Of a stretch of DNA of 36,063 bases, positions 1 to 8,561 are shown one piece after another. Each line of letters begins with the position of its first letter. Within the stretch, counting starts at the first letter, position 1. Made by a program: the position numbers and the translations under genes. The notes below the pieces were generated by a model that was not told the origin of the DNA, did no database searches, and was given only the letters and a program-made list of their open reading frames with translations. Source of the stretch: an uncultured Bacteroidota bacterium (GTDB lineage Bacteria; Bacteroidota; Bacteroidia; Flavobacteriales; Flavobacteriaceae); assembly GCA_903824755.1 (NCBI GenBank), contig CAIJXW010000066.1, positions 1 through 36,063 of the forward strand, read 5' to 3'.

Positions 1-60
1 CAATCTTTTTATTTTTAAAGAAAAAATAAAAAGGATTTCCACTACTATCGGGGCTAGGAC
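1..60. repeat. Dispersed intergenic hairpin repeat, copy 1
   Basis: An A/T-rich hairpin: CTTTTTATTTTT at 5-16 pairs with AAAAATAAAAAG at about 22-33, and is flanked by GATTTCCACTACTATC. Its reverse complement matches the element at 27630-27700 (GTGGAAATCC, then a hairpin, then AAAGATTG). I infer one repeat family, copied between genes. It lies just upstream of carB and may also end transcription from the gene to the left, outside the window. Confidence 0.55.
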
Positions 61-105
61 AATCCAAACACACACAACTAACTACTAAGCATTAACAAAA
101 AAACA

Positions 106-2958
106 ATGCCAAAAGACAATTCAATAAAATCGGTTTTAATAATTGGCTCAGGACCAATTGTAATAGGACAAGCGTGCGAATTTGACTATGCAGGATCACA
201 ATCAGCACGATCAATTCGAGAGGAAGGAATAGAAGTAATTCTAATCAATTCCAACCCAGCAACAATCATGACCGACCCCTCCATGGCCGATCACATCTAC
301 CTAAAGCCACTAACCACAAAATCAATTATTGAAATTCTCAAAGCCCACCCGCAAATTGATGCCGTTTTGCCAACAATGGGAGGGCAAACAGCACTAAACC
401 TTTGCCTCGAAGCAGACGAAAAAGGAATCTGGGAAGATTTTGGCGTTCGGCTAATAGGCGTTGACATCAATGCAATCAACATCACCGAAGATAGAGAACA
501 ATTCAAACAACTTCTCCACAGAATAGGAATACCAACCGCCCCTGCAAAAACAGCAACATCATTCCTAAAAGGAAAAGAAATAGCCCAAGAATTTGGTTTT
601 CCATTAGTAATTCGGCCGTCCTTCACACTAGGTGGCACAGGAGCCGCCTTTGTGCATAAAAAAGAAGATTTTGACGAGCTATTAACCAGAGGTTTAGAAG
701 CTTCCCCAATTCACGAAGTGCTAATCGATAAAGCATTACTAGGCTGGAAAGAATATGAATTAGAACTACTTAGAGATAAAAATGATAACGTAGTTATAAT
801 TTGTTCCATAGAAAATATGGATCCAATGGGGATTCACACAGGGGACTCGATTACGGTTGCTCCAGCAATGACATTATCCGACACTACCTTTCAAAAAATG
901 CGCGATATGGCCATTTTGATGATGAGAAGCATCGGCAATTTTGCAGGAGGATGCAATGTGCAATTTGCCGTTTCCCCAGACGAAAAAGAAGACATCGTTG
1001 CCATCGAAATCAATCCAAGAGTTTCCCGATCATCAGCCCTAGCATCAAAAGCAACAGGATATCCAATAGCAAAAATAGCATCAAAACTAGCCTTAGGTTA
1101 CCACCTGGACGAATTGCAAAACCAAATTACAAAATCAACCTCCGCCTTATTTGAACCTACATTAGATTATGTGATAGTAAAAATCCCACGATGGAATTTT
1201 GATAAATTTGAAGGTGCCGATAGAACTTTAGGACTCCAGATGAAATCCGTAGGAGAAGTAATGGGAATTGGACGTTCGTTTCAAGAAGCACTTCACAAAG
1301 CCACACAATCACTAGAAATAAAACGAAATGGACTAGGGGCAGACGGAAAAGGATATAAAAACTACGAACAAATTATCGACAAACTGACTTTTGCAAGTTG
1401 GGATAGAGTTTTTGTGATTTATGATGCCATAGCTCTGGGAATTCCATTGAGTAGAATACACGAAATCACAAAAATTGATATGTGGTTTCTCAAACAATAT
1501 GAAGAATTATATACTTTAGAACGCGAAATATCAAACTATAAAGTAGATACATTATCAAGAGAATTGTTATTGGAAGCCAAACAAAAAGGATTTGCCGATA
1601 GACAAATTGCCCACATGGTAGGCTGTCTAGAAAGTCAAATTTATAAACTTCGTGAAGAAAAAAATGTAAAAAGAGTCTATAAACTAGTAGATACTTGTGC
1701 AGCCGAATTTAAAGCAAAAACACCGTATTACTATTCTACATTTGAAGCCGAAATAGAAAAACCAAATGGCGACCGCTATGTAGATAACGAAAGCCACGTA
1801 ACTGACAAAAAGAAAGTAATCGTTCTAGGTTCAGGGCCAAACAGAATAGGGCAGGGGATAGAATTTGATTATTCTTGCGTACATGGAATTATGGCAGCAG
1901 CCGAATGTGGCTATGAGACTATCATGATAAATTGCAACCCCGAAACCGTTTCTACCGATTTCGATACTGCCGATAAATTATATTTTGAACCTGTTTTTTG
2001 GGAGCATATCTATGACATTATTCGTCACGAAAAACCAGAAGGAGTAATCGTTCAATTAGGTGGTCAAACCGCACTAAAACTTGCCGAAAAACTATCTAAA
2101 TATGGAGTAAAAATTCTAGGAACTAGCTTCGATGCCCTGGATTTAGCAGAAGATAGAGGTCGGTTTTCAGAATTATTATCCGAATTGAAAATCCCATTTC
2201 CGCAGTTTGGAATTGCCGAAACAGCAGACGAAGCAAGTGCCTTGGCAGATGTGCTTGATTTTCCTTTATTAGTTCGACCTTCCTATGTTTTGGGAGGACA
2301 AGGGATGAAAATTGTAATCAACAAACAAGAGTTAGAAGAACATGTGATTGATTTATTGAAATCAATACCAGGAAATAAATTGCTTTTAGATCACTATTTA
2401 GATGGAGCAATTGAAGCCGAAGCCGATGCAATTTGTGACGGTGAAAACGTTTATATCATCGGAATAATGGAGCATATCGAGCCTTGCGGAGTTCACTCTG
2501 GTGACAGTAATGCAACATTACCTCCGTTTAATTTGGGCGAATTTGTAATGCAACAAATCAAAGATCATACAAAAAAAATAGCCTTGGCATTAAGAACCGT
2601 GGGTTTAATCAATATTCAATTTGCCATCAAAGACGACACCGTTTATATTATAGAAGCTAATCCGAGAGCCTCTAGAACTGTGCCTTTTATTGCAAAAGCC
2701 TATGGCGAACCGTATGTGAATTATGCAACAAAAGTAATGTTAGGGCAAAATAAAGTAACCGACTTCATATTTAACCCACAGCTGAAAGGCTATGCAATCA
2801 AACAACCAGTATTTTCGTTTAGTAAATTTCATGGAGTTAATAAAGCATTAGGACCTGAAATGAAATCTACTGGCGAAAGTATCTTGTTTATTGACGACTT
2901 GAAAGATGATCAATTTTATGAATTGTATTCAAGACGAAAAATGTATTTGAGCAAATAG
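106..2958 (+). CDS. carB: Carbamoyl-phosphate synthase large subunit without allosteric domain
   Basis: Makes carbamoyl phosphate from bicarbonate, ammonia (delivered by the CarA glutaminase) and two ATP, for pyrimidine and arginine synthesis in the cytoplasm. The two homologous halves each open with a GSGP(I/N)xIGQ motif: GSGPIVIGQACEFDYAG near residue 14 and GSGPNRIGQGIEFDYSC near residue 573. Each half carries an ATP-grasp domain. At 950 residues it is about 120 shorter than the Escherichia coli protein (1073). It ends just after the second ATP-grasp domain (GPEMKSTGES), so the C-terminal MGS-like domain that binds UMP, IMP and ornithine in the E. coli enzyme is absent. The ORF runs cleanly to its stop, so this looks like a natural form and not a frameshift. 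No carA lies in the window. Confidence 0.96.
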   Translation: MPKDNSIKSVLIIGSGPIVIGQACEFDYAGSQSARSIREEGIEVILINSNPATIMTDPSMADHIYLKPLTTKSIIEILKAHPQIDAVLPTMGGQTALNLCLEADEKGIWEDFGVRLIGVDINAINITEDREQFKQLLHRIGIPTAPAKTATSFLKGKEIAQEFGFPLVIRPSFTLGGTGAAFVHKKEDFDELLTRGLEASPIHEVLIDKALLGWKEYELELLRDKNDNVVIICSIENMDPMGIHTGDSITVAPAMTLSDTTFQKMRDMAILMMRSIGNFAGGCNVQFAVSPDEKEDIVAIEINPRVSRSSALASKATGYPIAKIASKLALGYHLDELQNQITKSTSALFEPTLDYVIVKIPRWNFDKFEGADRTLGLQMKSVGEVMGIGRSFQEALHKATQSLEIKRNGLGADGKGYKNYEQIIDKLTFASWDRVFVIYDAIALGIPLSRIHEITKIDMWFLKQYEELYTLEREISNYKVDTLSRELLLEAKQKGFADRQIAHMVGCLESQIYKLREEKNVKRVYKLVDTCAAEFKAKTPYYYSTFEAEIEKPNGDRYVDNESHVTDKKKVIVLGSGPNRIGQGIEFDYSCVHGIMAAAECGYETIMINCNPETVSTDFDTADKLYFEPVFWEHIYDIIRHEKPEGVIVQLGGQTALKLAEKLSKYGVKILGTSFDALDLAEDRGRFSELLSELKIPFPQFGIAETADEASALADVLDFPLLVRPSYVLGGQGMKIVINKQELEEHVIDLLKSIPGNKLLLDHYLDGAIEAEADAICDGENVYIIGIMEHIEPCGVHSGDSNATLPPFNLGEFVMQQIKDHTKKIALALRTVGLINIQFAIKDDTVYIIEANPRASRTVPFIAKAYGEPYVNYATKVMLGQNKVTDFIFNPQLKGYAIKQPVFSFSKFHGVNKALGPEMKSTGESILFIDDLKDDQFYELYSRRKMYLSK

Positions 2959-3174
2959 TCAGAATTTAAATTAGTCTGAACAATAGAAATGTTATCTGTC
3001 ACAAAAACAGTATAAATTGGAAGTTTTTTTCGAGCTTATAATTTTTCTAATAATGTTTCTACAATACCCTTATTTCCCTAGAGTAATGCTCTAAAGCAAT
3101 AGTAATTATTGATTTTAATTTTCTGAATAACAGTTGATTGATTTATTTAATAGTGTTTTTATGATAAATTATAT

Positions 3175-3182
3175 TATATTTG
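3175..3182 (+). promoter_or_regulatory. -7 element upstream of cotH-like gene
   Basis: TATATTTG matches the Bacteroidota TAnnTTTG box and lies 19 nt before the start codon. No TTG is seen at the expected -33 spacing. The 243 bp between carB and this gene hold nothing else I can assign. Confidence 0.4.
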
Positions 3183-3201
3183 AAAATGTAATATTATAAA
3201 C

Positions 3202-5274
3202 ATGAAACTATTCTTTTGTCGAAATAATTTGTTTTGTATTCTTTTATTTGGAACTCTACTATCGATTTCAAATACAACTTTAGCTCAAGTAACTTTTACA
3301 AGTTCCAATTTACCAATTGTTATTATCACCACCGATAATTATCCAAATTCCTCTCAGCCTCAAGAAATACTAGATTCTCCTCGTGTTTTTGGAAATATGA
3401 AAATTATAAAACGTCCAGATGGAACTAGAAACTATATGACCGATGCAAACACGGCATCTTTTCTTAATTATACCGGGCGAATTAGTATTGAAATTCGTGG
3501 TTCGTCTTCTCAAACATTACCCAAAAAGCAATATGGACTGACAACTTTATTAGCCAATAATACGACTAATAATAATGTGAGTTTGTTAGGAATGCCTAGC
3601 GAAAATGATTGGATTTTGAATGGTATGGGCTATGAACCTTCCTTGATTAGAGATTATCTTTTTTATAATTTGTCTCGTCAAATGGGTAATTATGCATCAA
3701 GAACTTCCTATTGTGAAGTAGTAGTTAATGGAGATTATGTGGGATTGTATGTTTTGCAAGAAAAAATAAAACCCGATTCCAATCGTGTAGATATATTTAA
3801 AATTTTAACTACAGAAAATTCCCTTCCAAACTTATCAGGAGGCTATATCACAAAATCGGACAAAACAACTGGCGGAGACCCCGTAGCTTGGGGCATGAAT
3901 TCCTATGCTGGCTATACTGATTTTATTCATGAATTTCCAGATCCATCTGATGTAACTACGCAACAAAATAATTATATAAAAGGTCAATTTTTAAATCTTG
4001 AAACCGCCGCACATAACAATAACATTAGTTTGTCCAGCGGTATCCCATCAATTATTGATGTGCCAACTTTTGTTGATTTTATGCTTCTAAATGAACTTGG
4101 ATCGAATGCTGACGGCTATCAATTCAGCACTTATTTTCATAAAGACCGAAACGGAAAATTACGTGCGGGGCCAATTTGGGATTTTAATTTATCACTTGGA
4201 AACGATTTGTTTCTATGGGGTTTTGATAGAAGTCATTATGATGTTTGGCAGTTTTCTGATGGCGGAAATGAAGGGGCAAGATTTTGGACAGATTTATTTA
4301 ATAATTCCACGTTCAAATGTTATTTATCAAAAAGATGGAACCAACTCACACAGACAGGAAATCCGCTAAATTATAATAGTTTAGTCCAATTTATAGACAC
4401 AACTATTACTCTAATTACGGAAGCGTCAATTCGAGAAAACCAGCGATGGGAGAGTATTCCAAATTTGACACAAGAAATAGCAAATATGAAAGTATTTATT
4501 GCCAATAGAATCAATTGGATTACTAATAATATTGGCCCATTTTCTTCTTGCAACGTGATACAAACCCCTCAATTAGTTATCAATAAAATTAATTATAACC
4601 CTTCGGTTTCGGGCAGTTTTCCAATAAGTAATGATCAAGAATTTATTGCAATAATAAATGCAGGAACTACAACAGTAAATCTCACAGGATACTATTTTAA
4701 AGAATTAGGTTTTACCTATCAATTTCCAGCATCTTCTACAATTTTACCAAACCAAACCATCTATTTAGCTAGCAATTCCGCCACTTTTCAATCCAAATAT
4801 GGGATTACAGCTTTTGGTCAATTTACTAGAAATTTATCCAACAGCTCCGACAGGTTAATTCTTGCAGATGGCTTTGGAAATACAATTGATTTTGTAGAAT
4901 ATTCTGATGTTTCGCCATGGCCAACTGCTCCTGACGGAAATGGAAGCTATTTGCAATTGGTCAGTACTAACCTCGATAACAATCTAGCCTCAAGTTGGAT
5001 TGCCTCCTCAAATTCACTAGACACAGATGATTTTGTCTTGAATTCTAGCGATCTAAAAGCTTTTCCAAACCCTGTCAACGATCAGTTAACGATTCAAAAT
5101 AATCATAAATTTGATGCTATTGAGCTGTTTGATTATTTAGGAAAAATGATTCTAAAGAAAAATTGTGACGATTTTCAAACGCAAATCGATATGAATGGCT
5201 ATTCAAACGGAATGTATTTTATTAAAGTTTATACTGAAAATAATTTTCAAACCCTGAAAGTAATCAAGCAATAA
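3202..5274 (+). CDS. Secreted CotH-kinase-like protein with lamin-tail domain and T9SS sorting tail
   Basis: A secreted 690-residue protein with an N-terminal signal peptide ending near residue 28 (cleavage likely at LAQ). Residues about 35-450 resemble CotH family proteins: IEIRGSSSQTLPKKQYG, NDWILNGMGYEPSLIRDYL, then GPIWDFNLSLGN, which fits the CotH WDxxxSLG motif. Residues about 455-590 look like a lamin-tail (LTD) domain (LVINKINYNP ... GYYFKELG). The last roughly 75 residues (AFPNPVNDQLTI ... GMYFIKV) are a type A sorting domain that directs export by type IX secretion and attachment to the cell surface. Some CotH proteins phosphorylate protein substrates; the substrate here is unknown. 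It stands alone, between carB and the convergent folE. Confidence 0.85.
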   Translation: MKLFFCRNNLFCILLFGTLLSISNTTLAQVTFTSSNLPIVIITTDNYPNSSQPQEILDSPRVFGNMKIIKRPDGTRNYMTDANTASFLNYTGRISIEIRGSSSQTLPKKQYGLTTLLANNTTNNNVSLLGMPSENDWILNGMGYEPSLIRDYLFYNLSRQMGNYASRTSYCEVVVNGDYVGLYVLQEKIKPDSNRVDIFKILTTENSLPNLSGGYITKSDKTTGGDPVAWGMNSYAGYTDFIHEFPDPSDVTTQQNNYIKGQFLNLETAAHNNNISLSSGIPSIIDVPTFVDFMLLNELGSNADGYQFSTYFHKDRNGKLRAGPIWDFNLSLGNDLFLWGFDRSHYDVWQFSDGGNEGARFWTDLFNNSTFKCYLSKRWNQLTQTGNPLNYNSLVQFIDTTITLITEASIRENQRWESIPNLTQEIANMKVFIANRINWITNNIGPFSSCNVIQTPQLVINKINYNPSVSGSFPISNDQEFIAIINAGTTTVNLTGYYFKELGFTYQFPASSTILPNQTIYLASNSATFQSKYGITAFGQFTRNLSNSSDRLILADGFGNTIDFVEYSDVSPWPTAPDGNGSYLQLVSTNLDNNLASSWIASSNSLDTDDFVLNSSDLKAFPNPVNDQLTIQNNHKFDAIELFDYLGKMILKKNCDDFQTQIDMNGYSNGMYFIKVYTENNFQTLKVIKQ

Positions 5275-5310
5275 ATTTCATAAGCAATAACAAAGCCGAT
5301 TTTCTAGTTC

Positions 5311-5910
5311 TTAACTCAATTTGTTAGAAACCAAACTAATAAATTCTTTTCTTGTTTTGTCTTTTTCAAAAGCACCTGTAAATGACGAGGTTGTTGTAAC
5401 TGAATTTTGCTTTTGAATCCCTCTCATTTGCATACACATGTGTTGAGCTTCAATAACAACAGCAACTCCAAGTGGATTTAACGCCTCTTGAATACAGTTT
5501 TTAATTTCGTCTGTCAACCGTTCTTGAACTTGCATTCTTCTAGCAAATGCATCGACAACTCGAGGAATTTTACTTAAACCTACAATTTTTCCATTGGGGA
5601 TATACGCCACGTGAGCTTTTCCAAAAAAGGGCAACATGTGGTGTTCGCACATAGAATATACTTCAATGTCTTTCACGACAATCATTTGTTGATGATCTTC
5701 GGTAAACAACGCCGATTTTAAAATTTCTAATGGGTCTATATCATACCCGTGTGTCAAATATTGCATCGCTTTTGCTGCTCTTTCAGGAGTTTTCAAAATA
5801 CCTTCACGATGAATATCTTCGCCAATATTTTCAATTATCAGACGATAATTATCCGAGATCACTTCAATTTTATCTAAATCGTACGTTTCAATTTTTTCGT
5901 ATCCCTTCAT
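5311..5910 (-). CDS. folE: GTP cyclohydrolase I
   Basis: Converts GTP to 7,8-dihydroneopterin triphosphate, the first step of folate and pterin synthesis. At 199 residues it is normal for the family. The zinc and active-site motifs are intact: [23 protein letters not shown], with the Cys and His ligands, and the second Cys in [10 protein letters not shown]. The ending [10 protein letters not shown] is also conserved. It is the last gene of a three-gene minus-strand operon, starting 3 nt after the SDR stop codon. That setting (DUF2805, SDR, folE) suggests a specialised copy tied to stress or light response, with the folate role possibly shared with another copy elsewhere; the second copy is an inference that cannot be checked here. 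Confidence 0.96.
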   Translation of the reverse strand: MKGYEKIETYDLDKIEVISDNYRLIIENIGEDIHREGILKTPERAAKAMQYLTHGYDIDPLEILKSALFTEDHQQMIVVKDIEVYSMCEHHMLPFFGKAHVAYIPNGKIVGLSKIPRVVDAFARRMQVQERLTDEIKNCIQEALNPLGVAVVIEAQHMCMQMRGIQKQNSVTTTSSFTGAFEKDKTRKEFISLVSNKLS

Positions 5911-5913
5911 TTT

Positions 5914-6597
5914 TTATATTTTAAATGTAACCAATCCATAATCCATTTCAAAAATCTGCCCCGATATTGATTTTGCGTTTTCCGAAATCAAAAAATGAAC
6001 CATATTAGCAACTTCTTCGGGCTGAAGGTAACTTTTCATTGGGTGTCTTTCGACCATATTTTCTTTCATTCTATCATTTCTCAAAATATTAGATGCCAAA
6101 GTTGTATCCGTAATCGTAGGAGCAATTGCATTCACACGCACTACAGAGGCCAATTCCGCACCTAATGATTTCACTAGTCCTTCTACTCCTGCCTTTGCAG
6201 TAGCAATACTGGCATGAAACGGCATACCCATTTTTACGGCAACAGTACTAAATAAAACAATTGATGGATTTGTACCTTTTTTTAGGGTAGGCAAATATTT
6301 TTGAATCACTTTTACTGCCCCAAGAACGTTAATTTCAAAATCTTTTTTGAAGTCATCAAGGCTCAAACTCATCATCGGTTTCAGGTTGATAGACCCAGGG
6401 CAATATATCAAAACATCTATATTTTCAAGTTCTGGAAGTTCCTCTTCTAATACATTCAATTCAAAATGTCTCAGATTAGTATGTTCAAATTCAGGTGCCG
6501 TCCGACTAATATTTACAACATAGTTGGATCCCAGTTGTTGTTCTACTATCGTCTTGCCAATGCCTTTGCTTCCGCCAATAATTACTATATTTTTCAT
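5914..6597 (-). CDS. SDR-fold protein lacking the catalytic tyrosine
   Basis: A 227-residue Rossmann-fold short-chain dehydrogenase/reductase relative. The cofactor motif GGSKGIG lies at residues 8-14, an NVLGA segment follows Asn90, and Ser117 and Lys135 occupy the usual catalytic positions. The tyrosine four residues before Lys135 is replaced by Ile131 (S-I-A-T-A-K in place of Y-x-x-x-K). The usual NNAG segment reads CPGS near residue 66. It may therefore not be a classical oxidoreductase, or it may use altered chemistry. The C-terminal GQIFEMDYG is typical of SDRs. It lies 3 nt from both DUF2805 and folE, so all three are probably cotranscribed. The substrate is unknown. Confidence 0.85.
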   Translation of the reverse strand: MKNIVIIGGSKGIGKTIVEQQLGSNYVVNISRTAPEFEHTNLRHFELNVLEEELPELENIDVLIYCPGSINLKPMMSLSLDDFKKDFEINVLGAVKVIQKYLPTLKKGTNPSIVLFSTVAVKMGMPFHASIATAKAGVEGLVKSLGAELASVVRVNAIAPTITDTTLASNILRNDRMKENMVERHPMKSYLQPEEVANMVHFLISENAKSISGQIFEMDYGLVTFKI

Positions 6598-6600
6598 TCT

Positions 6601-6885
6601 TTATCTTTTTGAAATTTTATTATTATTTATTTGCCTTTGCATCGAACATTTAAATCTTCCTTCTCGAAAATCTCGCAATTTTTCATGCTTTGTTTTTCGC
6701 CCTTGCACTCTAGCACGCCACATTCTGAAACTCGATGGTTTCATTTCTAGACGCATTAAATCGATAACTTCTTGTTCTTTTAGTCCAAATTGAACAAAAA
6801 TAGCATCAAAAGTAGTACGGTCTTCCCAGGCCATTTCTATAATTCTGTCTATTTCTATTTCGGTCAATTCTTTTTTCAAAATCAT
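6601..6885 (-). CDS. DUF2805 / TIGR03643 family protein
   Basis: A small basic protein of 94 residues. It starts with a helical segment (LTEIEIDRIIEMAWEDRTTFDAI) followed by FGLKEQEVIDLMRLEMKPSSFRMWRARV and GRKTKHEKL, which fits family TIGR03643/DUF2805. The arrangement resembles a helix-turn-helix of the kind in transposase N-termini or small DNA-binding proteins, but the molecular role is unknown. Members commonly sit beside photolyase or cryptochrome, DUF2256, SDR and folE genes, and this copy is first in an operon with an SDR and folE. The ATG lies 22 nt after a TATCTTTG box and the promoter carries a perfect inverted repeat. No photolyase is seen in the window. Confidence 0.82.
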   Translation of the reverse strand: MILKKELTEIEIDRIIEMAWEDRTTFDAIFVQFGLKEQEVIDLMRLEMKPSSFRMWRARVQGRKTKHEKLRDFREGRFKCSMQRQINNNKISKR

Positions 6886-6906
6886 TTATTTTTTTGAACT
6901 TTTTTA

Positions 6907-6956
6907 CAAAGATAAATATTTTGTTTAACAATATTTAAATTATATTAAACAAAATA
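6907..6956 (-). promoter_or_regulatory. Promoter with perfect 12-bp inverted repeat upstream of DUF2805-SDR-folE
   Basis: On the minus strand TATCTTTG (6907-6914) is a good -7 box. Just upstream is a perfect inverted repeat: TATTTTGTTTAA at 6917-6928 and TTAAACAAAATA at 6945-6956 of the plus strand, with a 16-bp spacer. One arm abuts the -7 box, which suits an operator for a dimeric repressor or a MerR-type regulator. The -33 TTG is poorly placed, which is common for regulated promoters. The decamer TTAAACAAAA recurs in the promoter of the MerR-crt operon. Confidence 0.6.
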
Positions 6957-6965
6957 GTTTAATAA

Positions 6966-7003
6966 TTAAAAAAAATCCCATTTCGATTTCAAAATGGGAT
7001 TCT
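6966..7003 (-). terminator. Intrinsic terminator of rmuC
   Basis: The stem AATCCCATTT / AAATGGGATT (6974-6983 and 6992-7001), followed on the minus strand by a run of T, lies about 20 nt after the rmuC stop. Confidence 0.8.
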
Positions 7004-7024
7004 AAAATAATATCAGGCTAAATA

Positions 7025-8353
7025 TCATTCAGATTCATCAAATTCTGCCTTTTTTATAATATTTTCGGGTAATGATTTTTTAGCTTTCGCCCCCATTTTC
7101 TTCAACTTTTCGACACTATTTATCAGATTTCCTTTTCCTTCAAAAAGCTTGTTCATCGCAAAACCATATTCCAGTTTACTTTCGTCTATTCGTTTTCCAA
7201 TTTTAATTAAATCTTCCATCAAACCTTGAAATTTATCATATAATGCTCCAGCTTGTCTAGCAATTTCAAAAGCGTTTTCTTGTTGTTTCTGATTGGTCCA
7301 CATGCTATCTATAGTTCGCAAAGTGGCTAATAATGTGGAAGGTGTGACAATAACAATATTTTTCTCAAAAGCCTTGTTATAGAGCGTTATATCTTCGTTT
7401 GAAGCTAGAGCAAAAGCCGTTTCTATTGGGATAAATAGCAGTACAAAATCGGGACTTTCAATTTGATATAATTCATGATAATTTTTATCGCCAAGTTGTT
7501 CTACATGTCTTTTTACAGAAGTTACATGTTCTTTGAGCCAACTGCTTTTCAAACTTTCGTCTTCTTCATTTATAAATTTTTCATAGGCTGTCAATGAAAC
7601 TTTCGAATCGACTACCATTTTTTTTCCGTCAGGAAGATTGATCACTACATCAGGAAAAACTCGATTTCCATCTTCGTTCGTATGACTTTGTTGAACAAAA
7701 TATTCTCTATCTTTTTCTAATCCCGATTTCTCTAAAACCCTTTCCAGGACTAATTCGCCCCAGTTTCCTTGCATTTTGCTATCGCCTTTTAGTGCCTTTG
7801 TCAAATTCAAGGTTTCTTTGCTCATTTGAGCATTCATTTCGCTCAAGCCAATAATTTGTTGCCGCAAAGTAGCGTGATGATTGATACTTTCTTTGTGAGT
7901 GTCATCTACTTTCTTCTCGAACAATTGAATTTTTTCTTGCAATGGTGACAAGATATTCTTCATATTCTCTTTGTTCTGTTCCGTAAATTTGCTTGATTTT
8001 TCTTCTAGGATTTTGTTGGCCAAATTTTCAAATTCCTTTGTGAATTTCTCCTGAAGTTTTTCTACTTCCTCTTTTTGCTCCCTGTTTCTGTCGAGTAGAT
8101 TATCAAAATCGGCATCTTTTTTTGTGAGTTGTAGATTTATAGACTCTTTTTCGACTCTAATAGTATCACGCTCCAAAGTTAATTTCTGAATTTGGGTTTC
8201 AGATAGTTCCAATTGTTGCGTAAAGCTTTTTATTTTTTCTTCAAAAAGTGCTTTCTCCGAATTGTTCTTTGCCGAAAAAATAACTTTGCCAATGATGATT
8301 CCAATGGCCAAAGCAGCAATAAACACAAAAAATATAGAAATAGTAATCGACAT
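7025..8353 (-). CDS. rmuC: DNA recombination protein RmuC
   Basis: RmuC-family protein of 442 residues that limits DNA inversions and rearrangements in E. coli and is thought to have a nuclease-related fold. It has an N-terminal membrane segment (residues about 1-27), a long coiled coil rich in Glu, Lys and Gln (about 35-170), and then the conserved RmuC domain: KGDSKMQGNWGELVLERVLEKSGLEKDREY, PDVVINLPDGKKMVVDSKVSL, and IPIETAFALA. Its length is usual for the family. It is a single gene with its own terminator. Its start lies just beyond the terminator of the decayed CRISPR-Cas locus. Confidence 0.93.
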   Translation of the reverse strand: MSITISIFFVFIAALAIGIIIGKVIFSAKNNSEKALFEEKIKSFTQQLELSETQIQKLTLERDTIRVEKESINLQLTKKDADFDNLLDRNREQKEEVEKLQEKFTKEFENLANKILEEKSSKFTEQNKENMKNILSPLQEKIQLFEKKVDDTHKESINHHATLRQQIIGLSEMNAQMSKETLNLTKALKGDSKMQGNWGELVLERVLEKSGLEKDREYFVQQSHTNEDGNRVFPDVVINLPDGKKMVVDSKVSLTAYEKFINEEDESLKSSWLKEHVTSVKRHVEQLGDKNYHELYQIESPDFVLLFIPIETAFALASNEDITLYNKAFEKNIVIVTPSTLLATLRTIDSMWTNQKQQENAFEIARQAGALYDKFQGLMEDLIKIGKRIDESKLEYGFAMNKLFEGKGNLINSVEKLKKMGAKAKKSLPENIIKKAEFDESE

Positions 8354-8396
8354 AGTGCATAGATTTAGGATTTGTAAAAGTAGGGAATTTTCTATT

Positions 8397-8430
8397 GATA
8401 TAAAAAAGAAAGTCCTACCGAAGCAGGACT
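8397..8430 (-). terminator. UUCG-capped intrinsic terminator beyond the CRISPR remnant
   Basis: On the minus strand AGTCCTGC-TTCG-GTAGGACT forms an 8-bp stem (one G-T pair) with a TTCG loop, followed by TTTCTTTTTT. It lies downstream of the cas1 fragment and repeats and upstream of rmuC, so it probably ended the former CRISPR-Cas transcript. Confidence 0.8.
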
Positions 8431-8459
8431 AAAGATTTTCATCTACGGCATATAGCCTT

Positions 8460-8561
8460 ATTGTGATAAGATTAAAGATTAGAATAAACGATATTACCCC
8501 CATCTTTGTACGAATTGTGCTGTCGGTTGAGGTTTGATTAAAGATTAGAAAAACCAATATC
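8460..8561. CRISPR. Two degenerate CRISPR repeats, 66-bp period (probable type II-C remnant)
   Basis: Two copies of a roughly 36-bp sequence begin at 8460 and 8526, exactly 66 bp apart. That equals a 36-bp repeat plus a 30-bp spacer, the usual type II unit. They share the core GATTAAAGATTAGAA and match at 27 of 36 positions. Both start with (G/A)TTG, as type II repeats do, when read on the plus strand, which is opposite to the adjacent cas1 fragment. One candidate spacer lies at 8496-8525. No further copy exists at 8394 or 8592. Copy 2 merges directly into the cas1 fragment. I see these as the decayed end of an array after a deletion. Confidence 0.72.
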
